Of a stretch of DNA of 64,000 bases, positions 1 to 11,293 are shown piece after piece. The position numbers were made by a program, and so were the translations under genes. Source of the stretch: Siphonodentalium dalli (taxonomy: Eukaryota > Mollusca > Scaphopoda > Gadilida > Siphonodentaliidae); assembly GCA_032622095.1 (NCBI GenBank), contig CP136061.1:263222077-263286076 (forward strand). Reading direction: 5' to 3'. The first letter of the stretch is position 1, and every line of letters begins with the position of its first letter. The notes under the pieces were generated by a model. The model made no database searches and was not told the origin of the DNA. It saw nothing but the letters and a program-made list of their open reading frames with translations.

Positions 1-2118
1 GTCATTCCATGGGGTTCATTTTGTGTTTTATATCTGTTGTAAATTGCGATTAACATGCATGCGAAAAAAATACAAAGCCATGCACTTACTAACAATCAGC
101 ACAAACTTTCCGAGTTTTCGATCGCAAATCTTGCATGTTTATGGGGAAGATAACTATTATTTGAGTTAATATTTAGATGTAAATGATATTTCTGGGTTTT
201 ATATACATGTACATGAAACGAGCGATTAAATCACATAATTGAATGTGAGACAACATTTATAAGATTTTTATTAACACATCCTGAATTTTGTATGCACCCA
301 GTAAAATTGTGATCTGGCAATCTGATCATTGTTGTGTTCTTGTGACGAAAAACCATTCTAATTGATGCGCCAAAAATCGGATTCAGTAACTTGTCAATTC
401 TTGAGAAAGAGAACGACATTCGAAAACAGTTTATTTTGTGCTATCAAACCGGACGATATAACTCCGAACCGGACACCTAACGAGGAACCTGATTGCATCG
501 ATTGTAGTCTGTGGTTATACAGCTTGTAAATATTAAAGAGAACACATCTCCATTTCACCCAGAGACTTTGAATCGACCCATGTGCGACCACCATCGTTCA
601 GATGAACTTATTCGAATCGATTCGGTTCGATTCGAATCAACCGCGGAAAACATCGATGTTTAATGTAAATATCAACAAAAACACGTGCTTCCGGTCAGCG
701 AAGAGGAACGATAACTCGTGATCTTCCGGTATTGCATAAGATCGTATTAAATTTGACTTGACAATGTGGCTTTGCGAAAATTTTATATAAATATATCAAA
801 GATATTATTTATCCATCGAGGTGAATCAGATAAAATGAAACCAAGTGTACATAGTTTGGTTATCAGTGCGGTCGGTCGGTTTATAGATTGATTTTTTTTA
901 TTTAAAACCAATAAAATGAAGTTGGGTCGGGGGGTTTTGAAGACGGTCGGTCGGATTACGGGAAACACACATGATTTTTGTTTTGGCCTAAACATGATCC
1001 TATAATTATTCATCGTATTGTGTTTCTTGTTATTGGCTTGGTATGCAGACTGACATTAAATTGGACATTTTCGACAAATTTGTTGTTAGGTCGGACAATG
1101 GAATATTTAAGTCATCTATATGGACGAAGGAACGATCACTAGATCTTATTGAACCATGCACGATGCCCAGCGACTTATAAGTTCACACGGACTGACATGC
1201 CCGTAGCAGTTTTTATCTCAAATAAATTGTTATCAAAAGTTCAAAACACATATTTCTGGCCGAGAAATAAGCGAATGAATCTTTTATAATTAAATGTTTG
1301 CGCATAGTATCATGTATTAAATATTAAGTCCGATCACTCAGTGAGGGGTCCAGGAAGATGTAACCTATTTCTGGCATCACGTGGGGGTCACGTGACGTAA
1401 TTCGTGACGTCATTGTTCCAAAATTTCGAGAATATTTATAGACTACGGATGATCACCCATATAGTATGAGTTTTCACGCGGAGAATTCTGCCATGGCAAA
1501 TGGTCTGATCAAATGGTCTGAATAAACGCATAAAATGCTATAAACTTATATAAAAGTGAGCATTTCTGCAAACAATCTCGGCTGTGAGTAATGTTTTCTC
1601 AAAAGAATAAAGTCCCAAACGAGTTAAAGCATGTTTTGTGCTGTATAATGGAGAATTAAACCATAATAATGCAACATGACGTGATTTATTTGAGTTTTGT
1701 TGACATATAGCGAGCGTAAATCTAAAAAAAAAACAGTGCAGCGATCGCGAAAACTTTTCATCTTGGTAGGCCTATTTCGTCATTTACAGATCGCTGTGTT
1801 TGGATACTTTCCGTCCCAGAACGCAACATAAGCTCCATCCTGAGTTCAGTCTCCTACACAGGACTTACCCTGCTAGCACCTACATGGAATGTGAAGCAAT
1901 GTCGTATTTATTTATTTTAGAAGCAAATTTGATACCTCCTATATACATATTTATTTTAGATTTTTGTAGGTTACAGCTAATTCTGCATTATTCTGAGAAA
2001 CATAAATGTCCATATATTGGTTTGAAAATGGTCTAGGTCAAGCCAGAATGAATTGTAACTGACAAAACACTTCTATAAAAAAATATTTTATTTAAAAAAA
2101 ATACACGTGCCTGCAACG
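1..2118. other. Unassigned AT-rich sequence
   Basis: No ORF with recognisable protein similarity, no convincing exon and no terminal-repeat element was found by eye. The stretch holds only short ORFs on both strands. The one locally structured part is a cluster of CRE/E-box-like palindromes near 1378-1412, listed separately. Confidence 0.4.
1378..1412. promoter_or_regulatory. Cluster of CACGTG and CRE-like palindromes
   Basis: Within 35 bp there are two CACGTG E-box cores (1378-1383 and inside TCACGTGA 1388-1395), a TGACGTAA half-palindrome and a full CRE, TGACGTCA (1405-1412). bHLH-Zip factors bind CACGTG and CREB/ATF factors bind TGACGTCA. No gene start is recognised nearby, so function is inferred from motif density alone. 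It could equally be the end of an old transposon. Confidence 0.3.
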
Positions 2119-2687
2119 TTAAAGTCGCCGTCGCGAAAATTCTCAATATATGTTCATTTATTCATATTTGTATTAAGTTATGCACACTTATTTAAGAAAA
2201 CAATCTCCCGCTGTCTGAAAAATACGAGTGTTTACGACTGTGGGTGGCTGGATGATAGCCTGATGCCACACTTCATTATCTATTTTGTCGGAAACAGTTA
2301 TTTGCGAGAAAGCGTGTGACGTCATTAAGGACCCTGGGTATTCCCTCAATATGGCGGACAGCACAATCTTTTGCGATCTTATTGTTCCTCGTCTGATTCG
2401 TCAGCAGAAGACACTTTAAATTTGACAACGGGAGCGTACATGCACGAGCCGGAATTACAACACAATCACCATGGTGTGAGACCACCAAACGATCCAGACC
2501 TTTACTAAATTGTAAAAATGTCAATTTTGTTATGTATTGAAATTCTGGACTCGACCAATGTCAGTCCATGGCTGCTCATGGGTTGACATTGGATTCAGCT
2601 ATTAGTATCAGTATTATCACAATATGTGACAGTGTTTACACTGGCTAAAAGAATAAATAATATAAGTTTGCCAAAAATTAGCTAACT
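2119..2687 (+). repeat. Dispersed repeat R1, copy 1 (inverted copy at 46079-46905)
   Basis: This segment is the reverse complement of 46079-46905 over essentially its whole length, with mismatches and small indels. Matching landmarks are the block starting TTAAAGTCGCCGTCGCGAAA at the left and the ATTAGCTAAC block at the right. The second copy carries about 250 extra bases near 46252-46508. No coding content is recognised. It is probably an old mobile element of unknown class. Confidence 0.75.
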
Positions 2688-4666
2688 CGTGATTTGTGAC
2701 ATTGTCCAAAAAAATAAAAGTGTCGTGAAAGTTGAATATTCAACATGTTAATTGTTATCTCGTCACATCTTGAGATCCTGACATGTGTAGAGTAACGCAC
2801 CCCTATCTCCTACCCCTCATCTATTCAAGTGACGTGATAGTACATACTAAATATAATCGAACTATAAATGACCCCAACCAGATGACCAAGGTAAAACTCG
2901 AAGAGGCTATGACCTATGAGTTATGTAAGTCTCGCCACAAAGGAAGAAATTGTTAGGTAATAAAATGCCAGTTCACCCAAGGGTCAGTACAGACAAAGAG
3001 ATACACTAATGATTTCTAGAGGTCATTAGTGTATATATAAACCAGACAGTAATTTGCTCTTCAATCAGTTTCGGCTCGTCATACTAATTGGCAAACATCA
3101 ACATGCAGTCGCTAATTAATGAGCGACGATTCGACAGTTCTATGACATCTATGATTGATTCACAATTATGTATTTTTACCATATCTTGCTGCTTACAACT
3201 TGTTAGAGATGAATAAAAATTATACAGAGAACAGTCTTATTCCTTCACACATGCCCATCTGAAGCTCTGAACATACATGTATTACTAGTATCTCGCGTCT
3301 TGAGATCTTGCCATATGATCTCGAGAAAATATGTTAATATCTCAAGATTCTTTTCTCGAAATCTCGAGAATCGAGATAATATCTTGGTGGGGATATTTTC
3401 TATAACAGTATATGGTACATTACAGATTCATTGTGGTCCAAGTGAGATGATTAATCATATTCATGGGTTGACCTGACTGCCAGGGGTTCTATACATGTAC
3501 ATGTAGAATGTCTTTTGAATGAAAATCTGTTACGGTACCGGTATAGAAGATCAACAGGAGGTATCTCGGATTCTCGGTCCAAAACAGCATCAACCCAACC
3601 AATTTCCCAAGCTGTTGTGGACTGAGAAGACTTGGTCTATACATGCCAATGTATGCTATTTCTGAAGCATACAATGATGTACCGGTAGCAACAAGGGATG
3701 ATTATTACAGGCCTTCAAATCCATAAAATTTTGCTAGATTCAAAATATAGCATTTTACAGTGAACAGCTGCTTTTACGAGAATCAAGCTAAGAATCATGA
3801 TTCTGTTTCTCGTCAGATTGTAAGCCCTGCCTTGATAGTATCAAATTGAAATTTTGTTTTATTTTTTTACTTTATCCGAGGATATCCCTTATGTTCAGTT
3901 TCTATGTCCCCTATTTTGCAGAAGATAAAATGCATAATTCAGTTGCTCAATGGGTGTGCATCACCAACTTCAACTGTAGAATATCAATCTGTTTCTAGCA
4001 ATTGTGGCCTAATAAGACTGAGGGTGAATTCCGTGATTCTAGCCTGCCTTGCGGAAAAGTGTCATTAAATTCACCTTTTGGGACCTTATTCTGCAAATGA
4101 GATTGTTAAAGAGACTGTACATAAAATGACATATGGTGTACCACACAGCTCAACAGTGAAAGTGAAACATTTGGCTATGCCTAAGAGTGAGAATGGGGTG
4201 AAAGTACAAGTGAACATTATGATATTTTTTACTTGTCATGTTATCATCTACATGTTTGTAACAAAGTATTGATCAACCAGTTATCACAAATATCCACAAT
4301 TATGACGAATTTATGACGAATTTAATTGAAGGCAATTTCTTCAACATTTTTCACATACAATACAATATTACCAAACATCTAATCATTTATAAATCTGAAA
4401 TGTTTTTAATGAAAGCTACACATATAACTTTAAAGTGAACGTCCATTTAGAATTCAGCAAAATATAACTATGTACATGTCATCGTAGAAAAGCAACAGTA
4501 TATATATGGCCAAAATTGTATTATATTTGTTTTTGTTTAATACTGCATTTACATCAAAACATATACCGGTGTAACAGTTTATCCCTCACCATGTGTATCC
4601 CCCCACCCATATATTTTTTCTTTCCTCATTAGTTTAGTGATTTTAAACACCCCGGTAGGGTGGTTA
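2688..4666. other. Unassigned sequence with small hairpins
   Basis: No gene is recognised. Small palindromic features are visible: a short inverted repeat around 3001-3037 (ATACACTAATGA against TCATTAGTGTAT) and a run of CTCGAGA/TCTCGAG-type palindromes at about 3290-3385. These may be fragments of miniature elements. The sequence ends at the A that precedes the 5' TC of the first Helitron. Confidence 0.35.
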
Positions 4667-6019
4667 TCTATTATATATTTTGAAAGATCTGTGTGTGTGT
4701 GTGTATCTGAGGGTGTGTGTGTTTGTGTGTAATCGATGGACTCAAAAATGGCTGAGCCAATTTCGATGAAACTTGGTATGTGGGGGTATTTTCGGGCCAC
4801 GAGTAACATAGGCCTATTAATTTGTCCGTGCGAGGTCAACTTCTCACGTGCCGAGGTCAAATCTGTTTTTACGCTGTGTTACGAGACTTTCATTTGAGTT
4901 CGGTGCTTACAAATCGATTCGAAACAGCGCGAATAATAACATGCCAGTCATAATAATGACACTATGAGAATCTTTCGTGTTTCCTCTTTCCAACGATATA
5001 TAATATGTATGTATCCGTTTTAGTTATCTGCCTCAATTATTAAGAAGAAGTGGTACGATCTTCTATCAGGGTAAAAACAATTAGTATAGTCGTGGTAGTG
5101 ATTTTGAAGAGTGAACCTAGAAAAAATTGTTATAAAGCCAGTTTTGGTGTCATTTTGACCTGGAATATTTCGACAACAATATATCCAAAATCCGCTAAAA
5201 TCCGCTTTGGGGAAATTTGTTTACAGACATTTGAATACATGCAGGGTGTTTCGTCATTATGACACAAAATTTCCGATTGCAGATACATGCAGACAGTTTA
5301 ATTGTGTGAGTTCGCAAACCACGCATCCGTGGCAAGTTTGCGTGGGTAATTGTCATATGAGTATACGATAGTACGACCCACTACAGTATAGGCCATCCGT
5401 GCCTTTCACTAATAAAGAGCGTTGATGTAGAACTCAAATGCATGCGTGCGTTCCACAATAAAGAGCGCGTTCTACGAGCGTTGGAGGAAAACTACATTAT
5501 ACACGTTAGCCATGTATGCGCTCAAGTAATAAAGTGCATGCGTTATCATAGAACGCCATAACGCATGTCACCGCAGTTGTGTAAGCAATACTTCACATTG
5601 TTCACAGTTGTTTCTCATTTATCCTTTCGATTTTATATCTCTAATTGTGAAAGTTGTTTTTTATGAGTCGGTCACACGTTTCCTGTTGAAACCTAACGGT
5701 GACAACATACGCAGAGTCGTTATTTCGTGAGAGAATCCAGATTATTGATCGTGGATTACATGCCATAGTTCCGTAAATGAACATACCAGATTACACTCTG
5801 TCCAATACAGGTATGTACACGAACAGACCCTAATCGTTATTTCGTTGATTTTTGTCGATTTTCATGGATTCTTATTGCAGAATATATACGATCCATATCA
5901 AATAATTTAAAATACTTAGCTAAATGTGTGCTGTCGAGTGTATTCGTGGATAACTATACTGCAATTAGACACTATTGATAGTATCGCTAGGGACCACTTC
6001 GATTGATGGCTAATTTGAA

Positions 6020-7060
6020 GCTTGTCAATTTCAACATATTTAAACTGTTTAGTTTCGTTAAATGCAGTCGTTTCGCAGTCTCTGTTGTGCCGAAACACGG
6101 GCATTTGTTTGGTCCAAATGTTGTCCATTACTTGGAAAATAAAGCTTACTCAACATTTTAATCCGCCCGATGTCAAGCAGAATAGCATCGACCATTCCAT
6201 TGTGCAGGACGCGTGTCCACGTTTGGTTATAACACCATCACTGTTCGGACTTGGCATAGAAATGAACCCTGTGTTTGGTTCCAAATTACTAGTGAACGAG
6301 TAATCTCGGTTGGGATTCTCTGTTGCCAACGAAGTTCAGTGATACAAGCAATCCGTCAGTTAAGCCGAAACGACCAGTCAAATACTAACTGACTGTTCAC
6401 CCAGTGCCTGGACTCAGTGGGTGGCCGATAATGTCGACCACAACATAGCAAATTTGGATGGCAGGGGGATCTTCCATGGAATGGGAATGATTGTAATTTG
6501 TACACCCATGACTCCACCGCCACTGACCATGATATGTGTTCATGAGACAAATGCGATTGAGGGTTGGTGAGCTCGTGATTGACAAAGGAGTGTCCATCCC
6601 TAAATATGTGATGTTATTGGCAAAGGAATTTCCAATATCAAACTGAAAACTCTTCTTCGTTTGGCCACTCCCTACACCCTCCCATCTGATCACAGCACGG
6701 ATCGCATGTGGCACTCAGCATGTTTGTTCAATAAGAGTGAAACAACTAGCTCGAACTGGTCAGGTTTCATGCAAAGTGCTTGCTCGCTGGACGACACTGA
6801 CCGCTGAGAAATCAGATGTCCTGTTCCGTCCCATAATTTACTCTACACTCATGTGTGTTGAGGAACATGTACGTAGATTGAACATCCAAACCCCATGTAT
6901 CCCTTTCGACCAGATTTTGTGGTTCCAGGCGGTAAACCAGGATTTCCGCCAAGGGGAAATTAATGAGTCCGTATTGGGGAAACACATAACGCGACGGGAC
7001 GACCATGGTTCGTTCCGTCGGGCGAAAATTTTGTTATTTGACACTGAAAAGTAGCCATTT
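6020..7060 (+). pseudogene. Decayed transposon protein, N-terminal half
   Basis: Pieces in different frames resemble a multicopy protein family frequent in cnidarian and mollusc genomes (recognised from memory, no search run). At 6202-6300 is a stretch with ITPSLFGLGIEMNPVFGSK, then in-frame stops. From 6415 comes QWVADNVDHNIANLDG, followed by IFHGMGMIV. At about 6835-6950 there is VEEHVRRLNI followed by PCIPFDQILWFQAV. Stops at 6301 and shortly after, plus several frame changes, show it is dead. Strand and order agree with the C-terminal half at 8340-9700. The stretch between (about 7080-8260) has no recognised coding and contains a degenerate direct repeat at 7695-7915. Confidence 0.7.
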
Positions 7061-7694
7061 CCTTGCACCTGAGTGTCCCACAAAGTAATCCAAAGCTACG
7101 TATATTATGCAAGTCGATCATTTTCCGTGGGTGCATTAATTCTGTTGATGGTATCCAGATAATTAATCATGTAATTACGCACATAACACTATATCAAGCT
7201 ACAAGTTAGTGTTTAAAAATTTATAACGTACAATAAGATTCCGACAGGTATAATGAAACTAAACACTAAAAAGCATCTATGCATTGTCCAATAATACATA
7301 GCTGGGAGAATTGAATTAATTATTTCCTAGAATTTCAAGTAACTTCCGTGAAAATGAAACTGATATATTCGATGTATTCTGTCAATCGTAAAACTATTTG
7401 TGCACTGTGACGTCATATATACTGCAGGGTTTGTCTGCAGGAGATATTTATAGCGGCAAAATATAATTGAGTTTTGGCTGGAAATGGGAACATGTGCGTC
7501 GTTGTTTGTGTTTGGGGACCCAGGCGGGACAACGAAACTATTATTGACCGTACTTTGACTTTATCTCCATATTTGAGGGGGGGGGGTATGTTTTTTGTGT
7601 TTATCCTTCATGCATGTAATATGGGTCAAATGACTGGTGTTGTCACTATGAATTCCCGCTATAAAGACTGATTTGGGACAGGTTCCGTATTGTA

Positions 7695-7915
7695 ATAGTA
7701 CGATAGCACGGGATCTCGGAGGTAGATACCTCCTTTGGTAGGAGAACCGCCTGTTGGCGTATGTTGATCCCTACTCTGCCTAACTCAGCAATTCGGCATT
7801 CTTTGATCAAATTATGTAATCGTACGATAGCACGGGATCTCCGAGCATGAGTAGTTTCAACTGCAGAAATCTCATTCAAAATAATATCCGTACTCAGCAG
7901 TCCGACATTCTTTGA
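7695..7915 (+). repeat. Degenerate direct repeat inside the 5.1-kb transposon
   Basis: The motif GTACGATAGCACGGGATCTC occurs at about 7699 and again, with the same spacing to a CGGCATTCTTTGAT/CGACATTCTTTGAT block, at about 7822. The unit is about 120 bp. It lies between the two halves of the decayed transposon protein and may be a second, smaller insertion or a local duplication. Confidence 0.55.
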
Positions 7916-8339
7916 TGTTACAGCGACATGTATTACGCTGTATATAACGTCGCTATTTCAATGCACACCAAACATTACGTTGTAGTTTTGTTTTGTAGTT
8001 TTGATTTCAAAGGGTTACGCTGTACTGGTAACACACTGCACAATTGACCCCGCTTTTTCACCAGTATTCTGTTTAACCACCCGAACTCCCGTTGCAGCCA
8101 GATTTTTTATGACATATTGCTGCTGACTTTTGGTACATGTATGAATCAAACAGATCATCTGCGAGGGGAATGGGTCCGTGGGACGGACCCGCAGCCGGCC
8201 TGACGGAAACCCTGGGTAAACACAATAACCTCTAAGTCGATGAACATAGTGTGTTGGCTCGGAGGATTTAATACTGTAGTGAGCTTCATGTGGAGTATTG
8301 CCTCGATGATGAAGGGGTTGGTACAGTGACCCATGATAT

Positions 8340-9700
8340 ATTGAAAGGCAGTGTCGAGGGTCTTGCTTGATCTCTACCTAGTTGATTATGCGCTTTTCAA
8401 TAAGTTGATAGCTGAAGTTGTCCCAGTCGAGAAGGACTCCGTGGACAATGAATCGATAAGGGAACAAGATGACACAGCAGCATCACAAGTAATTCAGGCT
8501 GATGTCAACATTCATGTTGGCGAAAACACGAATTGGCAAAGGCTCTGACTGATTTCGTTCTAGAAGGCGAATATTCACGGAAGGGAATTGAGACCATTCT
8601 TGGTATCGAAGATCTTCTACATAGAGTGAAGTGGATCAAAAACTCAACACACAAGGAAGTAGCCATGCATTGTCTGAAGTAAGTCTGTATGGCTAGAGTT
8701 GCATCGTGTTCGATGGTTCGGTCATAGCTCGTCTATTAAAGATCACGAGCACAGCCGGCGATCTGCAAAACATGTCGACGTTCCGGTCACTGAATAACAC
8801 ACAATAACCAGCAAAGTTTCCTCCCAAATGAGAGAAACAAAAGTCAGTTCATCAAATTGAGGGCGCCTCTTATCGGATAATGGGCACGCAGTTCACTGCA
8901 GTGGTGACGTTGATACTCTGATAGTTTCTCGTGCCCTAGAGTTTGACTCGCATGAAAGAAATATCATGGTTATCGCGGACGATACAGATCTGATTCTTCT
9001 TTTGAATCGTCACTGGAAATCGAACATGGCCGACAATCTGATGCTCGGAAATCTGGTAAAGGTGGTGCTGCCATATAGCGATTCGGCGACACCGTGTGCA
9101 AGGCTGGACAGTTCACAACTTCCCATGTCATGTTTGCACATGTATGGGATGCTGTGATACCACCTCTGCATTATTCGGACATGGGAACACGAGTATGCTC
9201 AGAAAGATAAACAAGTCTGCTGAAGTTCCCAAAATATTACTCATGCAGGAGTCTAGTGCAAATCAGAAACCATTGGCGAGGCCGACACGCGGCTTTACAG
9301 TGTGTGTGATGGTAAGAAAGAAGACTAACTAAATACACTTCCCCGTGCGAAGTTTATGGACATAGTATCTTCTAGCAATATTGCGTTAGAGCCCAAAAAC
9401 TCCTACCAACAGAAAGAGCGGCATACTATCACAGTCTCAGGGTTCATCTGCCGGTCATGAATCGGAAAACACTGAATAACGACGTATTTAATCATTTAAG
9501 ATGGGGTTGGGGACTTCGTGTCGCGGAACTTGCTCCAGTTATGACTGACCAGAATGAAGCACAAGACGTATTGCTCAAGTCGGTACAGTGCAAGTGTAAG
9601 ATGACACAAACAAAACATGTGATATGTGTGCACATGTCGCAAACATGGTCTCAAATGTGTTATCGCTTGTAGAGAGGGCTGCATTAATTGAAAAAGAAAT
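8340..9700 (+). pseudogene. Decayed transposon protein, C-terminal half with XPG/PIN-like acidic motifs
   Basis: Reading through several frame changes, the region around 8900-9020 gives GDVDTLIVSRAL, then after about a dozen residues VIADDTDLILLL and HWKSNMAD. This spacing of acidic residues resembles XPG/FEN-type PIN nucleases. At about 9135-9200 is GC-CDTTSALFGHG with SMLRKINKSAEV. At about 9395-9600 comes a block with LPPTERAAYYHSLRVHLP and a following CKCK. The tail reads, after a one-base shift, CKHGLKCVIACREGC, a cysteine-rich C-terminus. Family recognition is from memory. The copy is non-functional because of stops and frameshifts. It is the likely transposase relic of the element 5082-10167. 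Confidence 0.7.
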
Positions 9701-10688
9701 ACTGGTAGGAGATGACGAGGATGAGGTTTGAGTATATTGATATATATGATACACAAGTGCCGAAATTATTACTCATTTCCATATTCTGGTCATCACTGGC
9801 CGATTTATATCAAAAAAATAAAAAATACATAATTGTCATTTTGGTGGTCATCTTTGTGGCCATCTTTCTGGCTCCCTGGGACCGATATTTGGTCAATATG
9901 ACTCCTGTGGAACTTTCTGTCAAACGTGACGACATTTCTTCGAAAGCAATCTCATTATCTCTGCCTGACAAAGGACTAATGCTGTTTTGGGAATATTTTT
10001 CATTTTTGGCCGCCATCTTGGACGCCATCTTGAATCCTGAATTTTCCCCAGGGCGCATTTTAGCGGATTTTGGATATGTTATTCCCGATACTTTTCCACA
10101 CAAAATGATACCAAAACCAGCTTTATAACAATTTTTTCTGGGTTAAAACCTCCCGACGACCACACTAAATGCGTAACTTCTATGTCGTCGTTAGAGGTCA
10201 TAAAGTTAGATCACGTTAACTCTTACCCGGCCGATGCATTTGACTGTTTCAGACGTCTCGGCGATATCTCGGGCACCGATGGTAATTTATCTTTACGTTG
10301 AAACTTGATAATTAATGAGCGTGTGTATATGAGGCGCGTTTATATACTTCAGTGGAAATCAAATCGGGTTAAACTGGCGGATTTTTACGGACGAAATTTG
10401 ATGCATAGGGTATCTCGGTATCCGCTGGGCCGATTTCCCGGTATCCGCTGGGCCGATTTCCACCATTTTTGGGGTGTTGGTGTTTGACCCCACCTGACCT
10501 TGACCTTCAAAATGGTCAATTCAAGGTCAAATCGGGTAAAACCGGATGGATTTCGACGGGTACTTTTGTCGGGTACTTTTGTTCGGGCACTGTGTTTTGG
10601 ACGGGTCAAATCGTGACCCCACTTGACCTTGGCCTTCAAAATAGACAATTCAAGGTCAAAGCCCGGACGAAGTCGGGTCACCTTCTAG

Positions 10689-11293
10689 TCTATTATATAT
10701 TTTGGAAGATCTGTGTGTGTGTGTGTGTCTGTGTGTGTGTTCGCGATGAACTCAAAAACGGCCCACCTGATTTCGATGAAACTTGGTATGTGGGGGTATT
10801 TTCGGCCGGGGACGAACATAGGCATATTAATTTGTCCGTGCGACGTCACCTTGACCTTGAAATCGGGTCATTTCAAGGTCAAACGCCCGAATATCACGGG
10901 ATTTCGATGAAACTTGGTATGTGGGGGTACTTTCTTATGGCGAGTCTCATAAGCATATTCATTTGCCCGTGCGACGTGACCTTGACCTTGAAATCGGGTA
11001 ACTTCAAGGTCAAATCGCCAATTTTGATGGGATTTCGACGAAATTTGATACGTGGGGTTACTTTTGTCCACTGATTGTTTTGGACGGGTCCAATCGTGAC
11101 CCTGACCAGACCCTGACCTTCAAAATGATCAATTCAAGGTCAAATCGGGTAAAACCGGATGGATTTCGACGGGCACGTTTGTCGGGTACTTTTGTCCGGG
11201 CAGTATTTTTGGACTGGTCAAATCGTGACCCCAATTGACCTTGACCTTCAAAATGGCCAATTCAAGCCCGGACGAAGTCGGGTCACCTTCTAG
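10689..11293 (+). mobile_element. Helitron H2, directly abutting H1 head-to-tail
   Basis: H2 starts TCTATTATATATTTTG immediately after the CTAG of H1, with no base between. It ends with the hairpin/CTAG at 11290-11293, followed by T. It has a (GT)n tract near the 5' end, two units with GATGAAACTTGGTATGTGGG, and repeated TTGACCTTGA...TTTCAAGGTCAAA inverted motifs. Its interior differs from H1 in unit number. Together H1 and H2 form a tandem dimer occupying a single A|T site (A 4666, T 11294). Confidence 0.85.

Larger units (their letters stand above)
5082..10167 (+). mobile_element. 5.1-kb DNA transposon, long TIRs, AAT target duplication (Academ-like?)
   Basis: The insertion splits Helitron H1 and is flanked by AAT at 5079-5081 and 10168-10170. 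The uninterrupted site is seen at 53379-53381 in Helitron H4 and also in H3. Termini are TAGTATAGTCG and CGACCACACTA. Imperfect inverted repeats extend about 135 bp, sharing for example GAAAAAATTGTTATAAAGC and ATATCCAAAATCCGCTAAAA. The interior holds a decayed transposon protein with an XPG/PIN-like acidic pattern. A 3-bp non-fixed TSD, long TIRs and an XPG-like nuclease are the combination described for the Academ superfamily. The superfamily call is inference; element boundaries and TSD are directly visible. Confidence 0.75.
4667..10688 (+). mobile_element. Helitron H1 (non-autonomous), interrupted by a 5.1-kb transposon
   Basis: The element begins TCTATTATATATTTTG preceded by A. It ends with a short hairpin (CCCGGACGAAGTCGGG), a 7-base spacer and CTAG followed by T, which is the canonical Helitron A|TC...CTAG|T form. 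After the 5' end comes a GT microsatellite. Removing the insertion 5082-10167 (plus one TSD copy) leaves about 930 bp that aligns closely with Helitron H4 (52982-53875), including the TTGACCTT/AAGGTCAA inverted motifs near 10494-10532. No Rep/helicase is present, so the copy is non-autonomous. A ~25-bp indel near 10300 separates it from H4. Confidence 0.85.

Noticed and set aside
9712-10128. 138-residue open frame with a hydrophobic segment (about 9826-9880)
   Set aside because: It overlaps the right terminal inverted repeat of the 5.1-kb transposon and follows a decayed transposase. The hydrophobic stretch is most likely chance.
10469-11074. 201-residue open frame on the + strand
   Set aside because: It runs across two abutting Helitrons including their CTAG|TC junction and (GT)n tract, so it cannot be one gene.
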